A program made the translations under genes and the position numbers. From an uncultured Alistipes sp. (GTDB lineage Bacteria; Bacteroidota; Bacteroidia; Bacteroidales; UBA932), in contig UQUJ01000016.1 in assembly GCA_900544195.1 (NCBI GenBank), positions 1 through 52,674 on the forward strand: 52,674 nucleotides of DNA. The letters run 5' to 3'. This document shows, piece by piece, positions 33,814 to 42,516 of this stretch. Under the pieces are notes generated by a model, which ran no database searches, was not told where the DNA came from, and saw nothing but the letters and a program-made list of their open reading frames with translations. Position 1 is the stretch's first letter, and each line of letters starts with the position of its first letter.

Positions 33814-36800
33814 GTGACGGACTTTTTTCTGAAAATCTACGACTTCCTTGCCGGAAGAAAATGGCTGGCGGCGCTGCTGTCTGTCCTTCTTGCGGCTATA
33901 TGTCTGTTTCTGGCCTCACGGCTTCACTATGAGGAGGACATCTCCAGATTTCTGCCGGGCGACGAGGAGAGCTCGAAATATTCCGAAGCCTACAACGCTC
34001 TTGGCAAGAAGAACAACATCATCCTGATTTTCTCGGCGAAAGATGGATCAGAGGCCGGAGAGGATGAGATTTCCGAGGCGATCCACGATTTCGAGGGCGT
34101 TTTCGACGCTGTGGATTCCACCGGAATGGTCCCTCAAAGGCAGATCACGGTTGACAGCGGAATGGCGTTCGAGATGATGGAGAGCGTCACATCTTCCTAT
34201 CCTTTGTACATGACGGAGGCCGACTATAGGCGCATCGACTCACTTCTGAATGTTCAAGGCTACGTTTCTGAGCAACTTGCGGCGGACCGCCAGTCTCTCC
34301 TTTTCCCGACAGGAGGCGCTATGGTGGCCAATGTCCGCACCGACCCTCTGCATCTGTTCACGCCTGTGCTTCAACGGTTAAGGAACAGTGCCGCCAACTC
34401 AAACTACGACATTGTCGATGACTGCATATTCACAAAAGACGGGCATGGGCTTGCGTTTCTGACTTCGCCTTACGGGACGAGCGAGTCGGGCATGAACTCC
34501 AAGGTCGCAAGGTTGGTCGATGAGGCCATCAGCCGGATCGAGGCGGAGCATCCTGATGTCTCCGTGTCCGCTGTGGGCGCGCCGTTGATCGCCGTCACCA
34601 ACGCCACGCAGATCAAAAAGGACAGCATTCTGGCCATATCCCTGGCCATGCTCCTTATCGGCCTGCTGCTGGTTTTCACCTACAAACGCTTCTCGGATAT
34701 ACTCTGGATAGTGCTTTCTGTCACATTCGGATGGATTTTCGCTGTCGGAGGCATCGCCCTGATCCGGGACAGCATGTCGATCATCGTCATCGGCGTCGCC
34801 TCCGTGATCATTGGCATCGCCGTGAACTATCCTCTGCATTTTATGGACGGACTTAAATCCGGTGTGAGTCCAAGGCAGAATCTCAAGGAAATGGTCGAGC
34901 CGCTTCTGATCGGCAACATCACCACAATCGCCGCCTTCCTGTGCCTTGTCTGGCTGGATGCCGTGGCGATGCAGGACCTGGGACTGTTCGGTTCGCTGAT
35001 GCTGGCCGGAACGATCATATTCGTGCTTGTCTTCCTGCCAGTCTTCACCAAGGCACGCAAAAAGGAAGGCGGAACGCTTGAGCTTGGGCGCATCCTTCCG
35101 GAAAAGGCTCCGTCAAGCGGATGGCTTTTGGTCGCCGTGATGGCCGTGACGGTGGTGATGTATTTCCTCAGCGGACGAACCGGTTTCGATTCCGACATGA
35201 GGAACATCAATTTCATGACCGAAAGCCAGAGACGTGATCTGGAGATGTTGCAGGGCGGATTGGAGCAATCAGGCTGCCATCAGATCTACGCCATCGCTGA
35301 GGGTGACGACCCGGAGACCGCGCTTGAACGCAACGACAATCTGCTTGCAAGGCTGGACTCTCTGAAAGGTCAGGTCGCCTTTGTCAAAGGTGCCGGCAAT
35401 TTCATTCCGTCGGAGAAGACACAATCCGAAAGATTAGCGAGGTGGAACGATTTCTGGGGAGGTGGCCGCGCGGAGAGACTTGTCAAGGAACTTTCTGATG
35501 AAAGCAGGAGACAAGGGTTCGCGGAGTCGGCGTTCAGCCCGTTCACGGACATATTGACCAATGAATATTCAGTCGCTTCCGCCGATGAGTCTTCTTTGAT
35601 TGATTCGTTTGAGGGTACATATATTCTTAATGACAACGGGAAATACCTGATTGTCAATCAGGTGTGTTTCGAGGATGCATCCCGGAGCGGTGACATAAAG
35701 GAATCCTTGCGCTCGGACGGAACGCTTGTCTTCGACACCGGCGACATCAGCAACCGTCTCGTGAGCGTCCTGTCGGATAGCTTTGACTACATCGGAGCGA
35801 TATGCAGCCTTGTGGTGTTCGTGTTCCTGTCCCTCAGCTTCCGCCGCCTTGAACTGGGGCTCCTGTCCTTCTTTCCATTGGTTGTCAGCTGGTTCTGGAT
35901 TCTGGGCCTTATGGGGCTGCTGGACATCCGCTTCAACATCGTCAACATCATTCTCGCCACGTTCATCTTCGGCCAGGGGGACGACTACACGATCTTTATC
36001 ACCGAAGGCCTTGTCTATGAATACGCCTACGGGAAGAAACGTCTGGCCACCTACAAGAACAGTGTCTTCCATTCGGCCGTGATAATGTTCATCGGCATCG
36101 GTGCTTTGGTCCTGGCCAGGCATCCGGCGATGCGCTCGCTCGGGGAAGTGACCGTGATCGGGATGTTCATCGTCGTGGTGATGGCTTACTATCTGCCTCC
36201 CGTGATATTCAGATGGCTGACGGAGAAGAAAGGTGTCAAGCGTGACATTCCACTCACCTTGAAGAGGTTGGCATATTCCCTATACGCTTTTGTGGGGTAT
36301 GTGCTGCTGATGTTCTTGTTCGCCTATCCGTACACATTCTTCCATTTCCTGTTCAAAGGCGGTTCGGAGGAGAGTAAGCTGAAATACCATCAGTTCATTC
36401 AGAGGATGTCCGGCTTCTTGCTGAGGCACGTGCCTGGAGTCCGGTTCACGCAAGCCGGAGATGCTGATTTCAGCAAGCCGTCCGTGATCATCGCCAACCA
36501 TCAGTCGCATCTGGATCTGATCTGCCTTATTGCCTTGAATCCGAAACTGATATTCTTCACCAACGAATGGGTCTGGAAGAATCCGATCTATGGCTATGTC
36601 ATCCGCAAGGCCGATTATATTCCTGTGAAAGATGGGGTTGAGGCACATCTTGATAAGATCCGCACTCTGGTTGCGCAGGGATATTCATTGGTCATCTTCC
36701 CTGAAGGGACGAGGACAGTTGACGGCTCGATCGGACGTTTCCACAAAGGCGCGTTTTACCTTGCCGCCGGACTTGGTCTTGACATCACTCCTGTGTTCAT

Positions 36801-37266
36801 CCACGGCGCTTACGACGTTTTGCCGAAGACAGATTTCATGCTTCGGGAGGGCTCCGTGCACGTTGAGGTCGGGACCAGGATTCCTTGCGGCGGTGATTAC
36901 CGCTCGATGACCAAAGAGTGCCACCGCCTCTTCGTCAACCGCTATTCCGAGTTGCTCAGGATTCTTGAGACACCTGAATATCTTTCCGTCCACGTCAGGT
37001 ACAAGTACATCTACAAAGGCGCCGACGTGGAGTCCCGCTGCCGCAAGGCTCTCGCTCGTGTGAAGGAAGTGGCGTTTTTGCGTGTGGCTCCTTCCGGGGA
37101 TCATTTTGAGATCCATGACTGCGGGCAAGGGGAGTATGCGTTGATCTTTGCCCTGATGCATCCTGAGATTCAGGTGGATGCCTACGACAAGGATGAAGAC
37201 AATGTCATGCTGGCCTCGAACATCTCATCCCTTCCTGCCAACCTTCATTTCCATCTGGAGTCATGA
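33814..37266 (+). CDS. MMPL exporter fused to PlsC acyltransferase and partial methyltransferase
   Basis: This 1150-residue protein starts at GTG. Residues 1 to about 800 are an RND/MMPL transporter with the two halves recognisable (DISRFLPGDEESSKYSEAY; then RFNIVNIILATFIFGQGDDYTIFITEG). Residues about 850-1060 are a PlsC-type acyltransferase with NHQSHLD (from residue 895) and FPEGTR (from residue 962). The last 60 residues contain a class I methyltransferase-like motif (HDCGQGEYALIFALMHPEIQVDAYD, written here only as its key part from residue 1102), cut off after motif II. In enterobacterial aryl polyene clusters these are separate proteins. The exporter should extract the lipidated polyene from the inner membrane. 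It overlaps the next gene by ATGA. Confidence 0.85.
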   Translation: MTDFFLKIYDFLAGRKWLAALLSVLLAAICLFLASRLHYEEDISRFLPGDEESSKYSEAYNALGKKNNIILIFSAKDGSEAGEDEISEAIHDFEGVFDAVDSTGMVPQRQITVDSGMAFEMMESVTSSYPLYMTEADYRRIDSLLNVQGYVSEQLAADRQSLLFPTGGAMVANVRTDPLHLFTPVLQRLRNSAANSNYDIVDDCIFTKDGHGLAFLTSPYGTSESGMNSKVARLVDEAISRIEAEHPDVSVSAVGAPLIAVTNATQIKKDSILAISLAMLLIGLLLVFTYKRFSDILWIVLSVTFGWIFAVGGIALIRDSMSIIVIGVASVIIGIAVNYPLHFMDGLKSGVSPRQNLKEMVEPLLIGNITTIAAFLCLVWLDAVAMQDLGLFGSLMLAGTIIFVLVFLPVFTKARKKEGGTLELGRILPEKAPSSGWLLVAVMAVTVVMYFLSGRTGFDSDMRNINFMTESQRRDLEMLQGGLEQSGCHQIYAIAEGDDPETALERNDNLLARLDSLKGQVAFVKGAGNFIPSEKTQSERLARWNDFWGGGRAERLVKELSDESRRQGFAESAFSPFTDILTNEYSVASADESSLIDSFEGTYILNDNGKYLIVNQVCFEDASRSGDIKESLRSDGTLVFDTGDISNRLVSVLSDSFDYIGAICSLVVFVFLSLSFRRLELGLLSFFPLVVSWFWILGLMGLLDIRFNIVNIILATFIFGQGDDYTIFITEGLVYEYAYGKKRLATYKNSVFHSAVIMFIGIGALVLARHPAMRSLGEVTVIGMFIVVVMAYYLPPVIFRWLTEKKGVKRDIPLTLKRLAYSLYAFVGYVLLMFLFAYPYTFFHFLFKGGSEESKLKYHQFIQRMSGFLLRHVPGVRFTQAGDADFSKPSVIIANHQSHLDLICLIALNPKLIFFTNEWVWKNPIYGYVIRKADYIPVKDGVEAHLDKIRTLVAQGYSLVIFPEGTRTVDGSIGRFHKGAFYLAAGLGLDITPVFIHGAYDVLPKTDFMLREGSVHVEVGTRIPCGGDYRSMTKECHRLFVNRYSELLRILETPEYLSVHVRYKYIYKGADVESRCRKALARVKEVAFLRVAPSGDHFEIHDCGQGEYALIFALMHPEIQVDAYDKDEDNVMLASNISSLPANLHFHLES

Positions 37267-38084
37267 GACGGACTTTGATGATTCTTTTGGCTGTCTTGCT
37301 GTCAGCCTTGTCTTCGCAGGCGCGCAGACTTTCAGTGTTCTTCCCCGAACCGGACAAGGCCAACGGAGCCGCCGTGATTGTCTGTCCCGGAGGCAGTTAC
37401 TATTGGCTTTCCAGAAAGATTGAGGGAACGGAAGTCGCGAAGAAACTGGCAGATGCCGGATTCACGGCGTTTGTCCTTCACTACCGTCATGCCGGCACGA
37501 GATATTTCCTTTTCGGGGATATGGCAGTCCCTCAGAATCATTACCCAAAGGCGTTGGATGATCTCCGGGAAGCCGTGATGGAAGTGCGGCGCAAGGCTTC
37601 TGAATATTCCGTTGACCCTTCCAAGGTCGGTGTTATGGGCTTTTCCGCCGGTGGCCACCTTGTTTTGAACGGTGGGAAGGAAGTGGTTGAGGATCAGGGA
37701 ATATCCTCGCGTCCATCGTTCATCGTCTCCGTCTATCCGGTCGTCACGATGACCGATGAGGCTATCGTCCACAATCGCTCCAGAAAGGCCCTGCTCGGAA
37801 AGCATCGGAATGACTCGGAGCTAAGGCACCGCTTGTCAATGGAACTGAATATTCCGTCAGATATGCCGCCGGTCTTCCTTGTGAACTGCATCGATGACCC
37901 GACCGTTGACTACCGCAATTCCGTCGTGATGGACAACGCCCTGACAAAGTCCGGGATCCCGCATCAGTATATTCAGTTTCCCACCGGTGGCCATGGCTTC
38001 GGCATCTCCTCCCCTCAGGCCGACTGGTTCCCCCTTTTCCTGGACTGGTTTGAAGACTTGCCGAGCCAAGGCCAACGGCAGTAG
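37263..38084 (+). CDS. Exported alpha/beta hydrolase (acetyl-xylan-esterase-like)
   Basis: The 273-residue protein has a signal peptide (LMILLAVLLSALSSQA) and an alpha/beta hydrolase fold: VIVCPGGSYYWLS (oxyanion region), GVMGFSAGGHLVL with the nucleophile Ser, the acid in CIDDPTVDYRNS and the His in TGGHGFG. It belongs to the BD-FAE-like esterases. Within the cluster it might deacylate or de-esterify the polyene product outside the cytoplasm, or it may be unrelated. It ends the first transcription unit of the cluster. Confidence 0.82.
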   Translation: MRRTLMILLAVLLSALSSQARRLSVFFPEPDKANGAAVIVCPGGSYYWLSRKIEGTEVAKKLADAGFTAFVLHYRHAGTRYFLFGDMAVPQNHYPKALDDLREAVMEVRRKASEYSVDPSKVGVMGFSAGGHLVLNGGKEVVEDQGISSRPSFIVSVYPVVTMTDEAIVHNRSRKALLGKHRNDSELRHRLSMELNIPSDMPPVFLVNCIDDPTVDYRNSVVMDNALTKSGIPHQYIQFPTGGHGFGISSPQADWFPLFLDWFEDLPSQGQRQ

Positions 38085-38310
38085 CCTTGAGACTGCCTGG
38101 CGGCTTATGTCTGCCCGCCAACTCCGTACTTTATAAGCGTAATTTCGCCGTAAAGGCGCTTGTGAAGGGACAATTATCCCTCTAAAAGCGTAAATGAGAC
38201 CAAAAGTCGCTTGTAGGAGAACATTATAAAGACCTTATGGGTACATCCCATCTTGTCGTATTCAGGCGGCTTCCATTTCAGACTTGACTACTTTCTTGTG
38301 CTGTGGGAGG

Positions 38311-38367
38311 TGTTGCCTTTCGTGTTGCCTTCGTGTTGCCTTCGTGTTGCCTTTCGTGTTGCTTTCG
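38311..38367. repeat. Five tandem 11-12 bp units
   Basis: The unit TGTTGCCTTTCG or TGTTGCCTTCG is repeated five times (12, 11, 11, 12 and 11 bases), ending just before the -33 box at 38377. The period is close to one DNA turn. The remainder of the 38085-38438 gap has small palindromes (GGGACAATTATCCC; ATGGGTACATCCCAT) but no gene. Confidence 0.8.
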
Positions 38368-38376
38368 TGGTAAGAT

Positions 38377-38407
38377 TTTGATTAACCGCTCTTTTTGCCT
38401 AATTTCG
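38377..38407 (+). promoter_or_regulatory. Promoter for second half of polyene cluster
   Basis: TTTG at 38377-38380 is followed after 19 bases by TAATTTCG at 38400-38407, which is a one-mismatch version of the TTTG-N19-TAnnTTTG Bacteroidetes promoter. Transcription would start near 38414, 25 bases before the ligase ATG. Confidence 0.55.
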
Positions 38408-38438
38408 CAAGATTGATCGATTTTCAGAAACTATCGAG

Positions 38439-39737
38439 ATGACAGAGGATATTGAATTCCAGTCGGTGGAAGCCATAAAGGACTTTCAAGAGAAGAAACT
38501 GCGTGAGGCCCTGGACTATCTGGCGGCCAACTCGTCATATTACAAAAGGATGTTTTCCCGTTTCGGGATTGATGTCTCAGCAATCCGTCACATAGAGGAT
38601 CTGGTAAAGATCCCGTTCACAGAGAAGAAGGATCTGCAGCTCTACAATGAGGATTTCCTGTGCGTGCCTAAGGACAAGGTGATCGATTACATCACTACCT
38701 CTGGGACCTTGGGCGATCCGGTCACGTTCTGCTGCACGGAGAAGGATCTCCAAAGGCTAGCCTACAACGAGAAGAAGTCATTCGAGTGTGCGGGAGTGCA
38801 TCCTGGCAATGTCGTCCAGCTGATGACCACCATCGATAAACGCTTCATGGCCGGTCTCGCTTATTTCCTTGGCATCAGGGAGTTGGGCGCGGGAATCATC
38901 CGCGTTGGGAATGGCGTTCCGGAATTGCAGTGGGACACTATCCAGCGTATCAAGCCGGACACGATAATGTGCGTCCCTTCATTCATTCTCCGTCTCATCC
39001 AGTACGCTGAGGATCACGGAATCGACTACCGGAACTCCAGTGTCAGGAGAATCATCGGAATCGGGGAAGGACTTCGTAATCAGGACTTTTCGCTCAATCT
39101 CCTCGGCTCTAAGATCAAAGCTAAATGGGATGTGGACCTCTATGCCACATATTCATCGACAGAGATGGGAGCCACTTTTTCGGAGTGTCAGTACGGGATG
39201 GGTGGTCACGTGCATCCGGAACTTATCATCGTGGAGATCATCGGTGAGGACAACCTTCCGGTTCCTGACGGGGAAGAGGGTGAGATTGTGGTCACAACTC
39301 TTGGTGTGGAAGGGATGCCTCTTCTGCGTTTCCGTACCGGTGACATCGCCGCCAAGAGGGTCGAGCAGTGCAGGTGTGGAAGGAACTCCTATCGTCTCAC
39401 TCCGCTTGTGGGTCGCAAGAACAACATGATAAAGCTCAAGGGAACGACTCTTTACCCGCCGGCAATCAACGATGTGCTTGACAATGTTGATTATGTGGCC
39501 GGTTATGTGGTTTATGTTCAGGACTCCGAGGCCGGGACGGACGATGTGGTTGTTAAGGTAGGATTGGCGCGCGAGCCAGGTTTCGATGTCGTGAAAGACC
39601 TCAAGGACAGATTCCGTTCACGGTTGCGTGTGGCTCCGAATGTCGAGATCCTTCCAAAGGAGGATGTCCAAAGGATTCTCTTTCCGGCAAAAAGCCGTAA
39701 ACCAGTGAAATTCGTGGATTTAAGAAACAAGAAATGA
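38439..39737 (+). CDS. PaaK-like aryl-CoA/ACP ligase
   Basis: The 432-residue adenylate-forming enzyme is of the phenylacetate-CoA ligase type: TTSGTLGDPVTFC (ATP-binding P loop), YATYSSTEMGATFSEC, and LLRFRTGDIAAKR, with a cysteine pair CRCGR typical of PaaK relatives. It probably activates p-coumarate from the TAL as the polyene starter. The ACP or CoA acceptor cannot be told from sequence. Confidence 0.88.
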   Translation: MTEDIEFQSVEAIKDFQEKKLREALDYLAANSSYYKRMFSRFGIDVSAIRHIEDLVKIPFTEKKDLQLYNEDFLCVPKDKVIDYITTSGTLGDPVTFCCTEKDLQRLAYNEKKSFECAGVHPGNVVQLMTTIDKRFMAGLAYFLGIRELGAGIIRVGNGVPELQWDTIQRIKPDTIMCVPSFILRLIQYAEDHGIDYRNSSVRRIIGIGEGLRNQDFSLNLLGSKIKAKWDVDLYATYSSTEMGATFSECQYGMGGHVHPELIIVEIIGEDNLPVPDGEEGEIVVTTLGVEGMPLLRFRTGDIAAKRVEQCRCGRNSYRLTPLVGRKNNMIKLKGTTLYPPAINDVLDNVDYVAGYVVYVQDSEAGTDDVVVKVGLAREPGFDVVKDLKDRFRSRLRVAPNVEILPKEDVQRILFPAKSRKPVKFVDLRNKK

Positions 39738-40876
39738 TGATTGACGAAACCATCTTCGATGACATAAGACCTTACCGTGACGAGGAGATTCCGGCGGCGA
39801 TGCACCGCATGGCGGACAACGATTTGTTCCCGCTGCTGTCCTCGTTCGCTTTTCCGGACAGAAACGTGGATGAAGTCCGTGCGGAAGTCAGGAACATCAG
39901 CACTGTGTACGATTTCCAGAAACAGATGATGTGGTACGTCAACGAGCAGATCGTGAAGCGAAGTATGTCATCCTACACGGTCTCAGGGATCGAGAATCTG
40001 GATCCGTCGGGACACTATCTTTTCGTGTCCAACCATAGGGACATAATGCTGGACGCGTCCGTGCTTCAGAACACTCTTCACGTTCACGGCTTCCGGACCT
40101 CAGAGATCACATTCGGGGCCAACCTGATGAGTTCCAGTCTGGTGATCGACATCGGCAAGTCCAATAAGATGTTCAAGGTGGAGCGAGGAGGCAACATGAA
40201 GGATTTCTACAAGTCCTCCGTCCATCTGTCCGAGTACATCCGGCACGCCATCACGGAGAAGGGTGAGTCCGTCTGGATCGCGCAAAGGAACGGCCGCACC
40301 AAGGACGGCAACGACGCGACTGATCAGGGAATCATAAAGATGTTCGGGATCAGCAAGCGCGAGGACAAGATCAAGGCACTTTCGGAACTGAATATAGTCC
40401 CTCTTTCGATTTCCTACGAATGGGAGACCTGCGACTATATGAAAGCCCTGGAACTTTACCAGTCAAGGTTCGGAAAATATGTCAAAAAACAAGGCGAGGA
40501 TCTCTCCAGCATCCTTTCCGGCATCACCTCTTTCAAAGGCGACGTGCATCTTACATTCTGTCCGATGATAACGGAGCGGGACTTGATGGTCTATGATTCA
40601 CTTCCCGGTATTGAATATAACCGTGAGGTGGCGAGGCTCTTGGACCGCAGGATTTATGCTGGCTACAGGTTGACTCCCAACAACTTCGTCGCCCATGACA
40701 TCCGTTTCGGAAAGCACGAGTTCAAGGGCGGAAAATACACTGACGAGCAGAAGGATCGTTTCCTTCACCATCTCAAGAAATTAGAAAAATACGATGTCGA
40801 TGAGCCGGAGGTGCTTATGGACATATTCCTTGGAATATATTCGAATCCTGTGGATAATTGTTTTAAGGAAATATGA
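39734..40876 (+). CDS. PlsC-like acyltransferase
   Basis: The 380-residue protein has a lysophospholipid acyltransferase core with FVSNHRDIMLDASVL replacing the usual NHxxxxD and WIAQRNGRTKDGND replacing FPEGTRS. Similar proteins of unknown substrate occur in Bacteroidetes. In this cluster it is the third acyltransferase domain, so attachment of a fatty acyl or polyene chain to a glycerol- or sugar-lipid is plausible. It overlaps the ligase stop by ATGA. Confidence 0.8.
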   Translation: MMIDETIFDDIRPYRDEEIPAAMHRMADNDLFPLLSSFAFPDRNVDEVRAEVRNISTVYDFQKQMMWYVNEQIVKRSMSSYTVSGIENLDPSGHYLFVSNHRDIMLDASVLQNTLHVHGFRTSEITFGANLMSSSLVIDIGKSNKMFKVERGGNMKDFYKSSVHLSEYIRHAITEKGESVWIAQRNGRTKDGNDATDQGIIKMFGISKREDKIKALSELNIVPLSISYEWETCDYMKALELYQSRFGKYVKKQGEDLSSILSGITSFKGDVHLTFCPMITERDLMVYDSLPGIEYNREVARLLDRRIYAGYRLTPNNFVAHDIRFGKHEFKGGKYTDEQKDRFLHHLKKLEKYDVDEPEVLMDIFLGIYSNPVDNCFKEI

Positions 40877-42090
40877 ATAGGGTAGTGATAACAGGAATGG
40901 GCATCTGGTCGTGCCTTGGAAAGAGTTTGGATGAGGTTCGGGATTCCCTTTACGAAGGTAGGTCCGGAATCGTGTTCGATCCGGAAAGAAAGGAGATAGG
41001 ATTCCGTTCGGCCTTGACCGGAAAGGTGGAAGTGCCTGACCTCAAGAAGGAACTGAGCCGTTCGCAGCGCGTTTTCATGCCTCAGCAGGCCAGGTTCGCC
41101 TACTGCGCCACGAGGGACGCTCTTCGCGATGCCGGAGTGGATGAGGAATATCTTGCCGCCAATGAGGTCGGCCTTCTCTACGGCAACGACTCCTCGGCGC
41201 TTCCTGTGATAGAGTCCGTGGACATAATCCGCGAGAAGAAGGACACGATGATGTGTGGCTCGGGAGCGATCTTCCAGTCGATGAACTCCACCGTGACCAT
41301 GAATCTCGACTGCATATTCAGACTCAAGGGAATGAATCTCACCGTGTCTGGAGCCTGTGCCAGCGGTTCGCATGCCATCGGACTTGGTGCGCTTCTGATT
41401 CAGCACGGCCTTCAGGAGATGGTTGTCTGCGGCGGTGCCCAGGAGGTCCATCCTTATGCCGTGGCTTCTTTCGACGGCATCTCTGCGTTCTCTGTAAGGG
41501 AAAAAGAACCGGAAAAAGCCAGTCGTCCCTTCGACCGTGACCGTGACGGCCTTGTTCCGAGCGGAGGTGCGGCGACGGTGATTCTGGAAAGCTACGAGTC
41601 CGCTGTCCGCAGGGGTGCGAGGATCTATGGCGAGGTGCTTGGCTACGGTTTTTCCGGCAACGGCGACCACATCTCCACGCCGAACGTGGACGGCCCGAGA
41701 CGATCTCTGGAAATGGCGGTCAAACAAGCCGGAATTGACAGGAATATAATCGGTTACATCAACGCCCACGCCACCTCCACACATGTCGGCGACGCCAACG
41801 AGGCCAAGGCGATCGCCTCAGTCTTCGGTGACAGGACCGTCCCGGTGACCAGTACGAAATCCCAGACAGGACACGAGATGTGGATGGCCGGAGCCAGCGA
41901 GGTGATCTACTCGATGCTTATGATGAAGAACGACTTCATCGCCGCGAACCTCAATTTCGAGAATCCGGACGAGGATTCAGCAAGGCTTCTGATCCCGGCC
42001 GAGAGGATGTCAAGGCATTTCGATGTGTTCCTCTCCAATTCCTTCGGCTTTGGCGGCACGAACTCCACATTGATAATCAAGAATCTGTAG
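40873..42090 (+). CDS. Beta-ketoacyl-ACP synthase (KAS II type)
   Basis: This 405-residue ketosynthase has an intact triad: Cys162 in SGACASGSH, His299 in NAHATSTHVGD and His334 in QTGHEMWMAG. It is the third complete KS of the cluster. Being in the same unit as the ligase, it may accept the aryl starter. It overlaps the acyltransferase gene by ATGA. Confidence 0.9.
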   Translation: MNRVVITGMGIWSCLGKSLDEVRDSLYEGRSGIVFDPERKEIGFRSALTGKVEVPDLKKELSRSQRVFMPQQARFAYCATRDALRDAGVDEEYLAANEVGLLYGNDSSALPVIESVDIIREKKDTMMCGSGAIFQSMNSTVTMNLDCIFRLKGMNLTVSGACASGSHAIGLGALLIQHGLQEMVVCGGAQEVHPYAVASFDGISAFSVREKEPEKASRPFDRDRDGLVPSGGAATVILESYESAVRRGARIYGEVLGYGFSGNGDHISTPNVDGPRRSLEMAVKQAGIDRNIIGYINAHATSTHVGDANEAKAIASVFGDRTVPVTSTKSQTGHEMWMAGASEVIYSMLMMKNDFIAANLNFENPDEDSARLLIPAERMSRHFDVFLSNSFGFGGTNSTLIIKNL

Positions 42091-42091
42091 T

Positions 42092-42511
42092 ATGCCGATC
42101 ATCAGCGAGACAGTGCGTGTCAAGGTCCGCTTCTCGGAAGTGGATCCGATCAGGATGGTCTGGCACGGAAACTACATCAAGTACCTTGAGGATGCCCGTG
42201 AGGCTTTCGGCCACCGCTACGGAATCAGCTACCTCCAGATCAGCGGACACGGCTACTATGCCCCGATATACGACCTTCAGGTGCGTTTTCTAAGAGCTGC
42301 GACTGTTGATGACACCCTGCTCGTGACAATCACTTGGAAACCAGCCGAGGGCGCGAAACTCTGTTTTGACTACGAGATCCGTAACACGAAAGACAATGAG
42401 TTGATCCTCAGGGCTTCGACCGTTCAGTTGTTCACGACCGAGGACGGAGAGTTCGATCCTGTAGGCCCGGCGTTTTTCCAAGAATGGAAAGATAAAATGC
42501 TATCTGAATAG
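42092..42511 (+). CDS. Hotdog acyl thioesterase (YbgC/4-hydroxybenzoyl-CoA type)
   Basis: The 139-residue single hotdog domain carries the catalytic signature VDPIRMVWHGNYIKYLEDAREAFG. The second position of the usual DxxG segment is changed, but the Asp is kept. It probably releases the polyene or removes mis-primed acyl groups. A thioesterase of this type is a usual aryl polyene cluster gene. Confidence 0.87.
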   Translation: MPIISETVRVKVRFSEVDPIRMVWHGNYIKYLEDAREAFGHRYGISYLQISGHGYYAPIYDLQVRFLRAATVDDTLLVTITWKPAEGAKLCFDYEIRNTKDNELILRASTVQLFTTEDGEFDPVGPAFFQEWKDKMLSE

Positions 42512-42516
42512 TCAAG

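Noticed and set aside
38311..38367. CRISPR array
   Set aside because: The units are 11-12 bases with no spacers and no cas genes nearby; it is a plain tandem repeat.
40765..41784. 339-codon minus-strand open frame
   Set aside because: It lies antisense to the acyltransferase and ketosynthase genes and has no family features.
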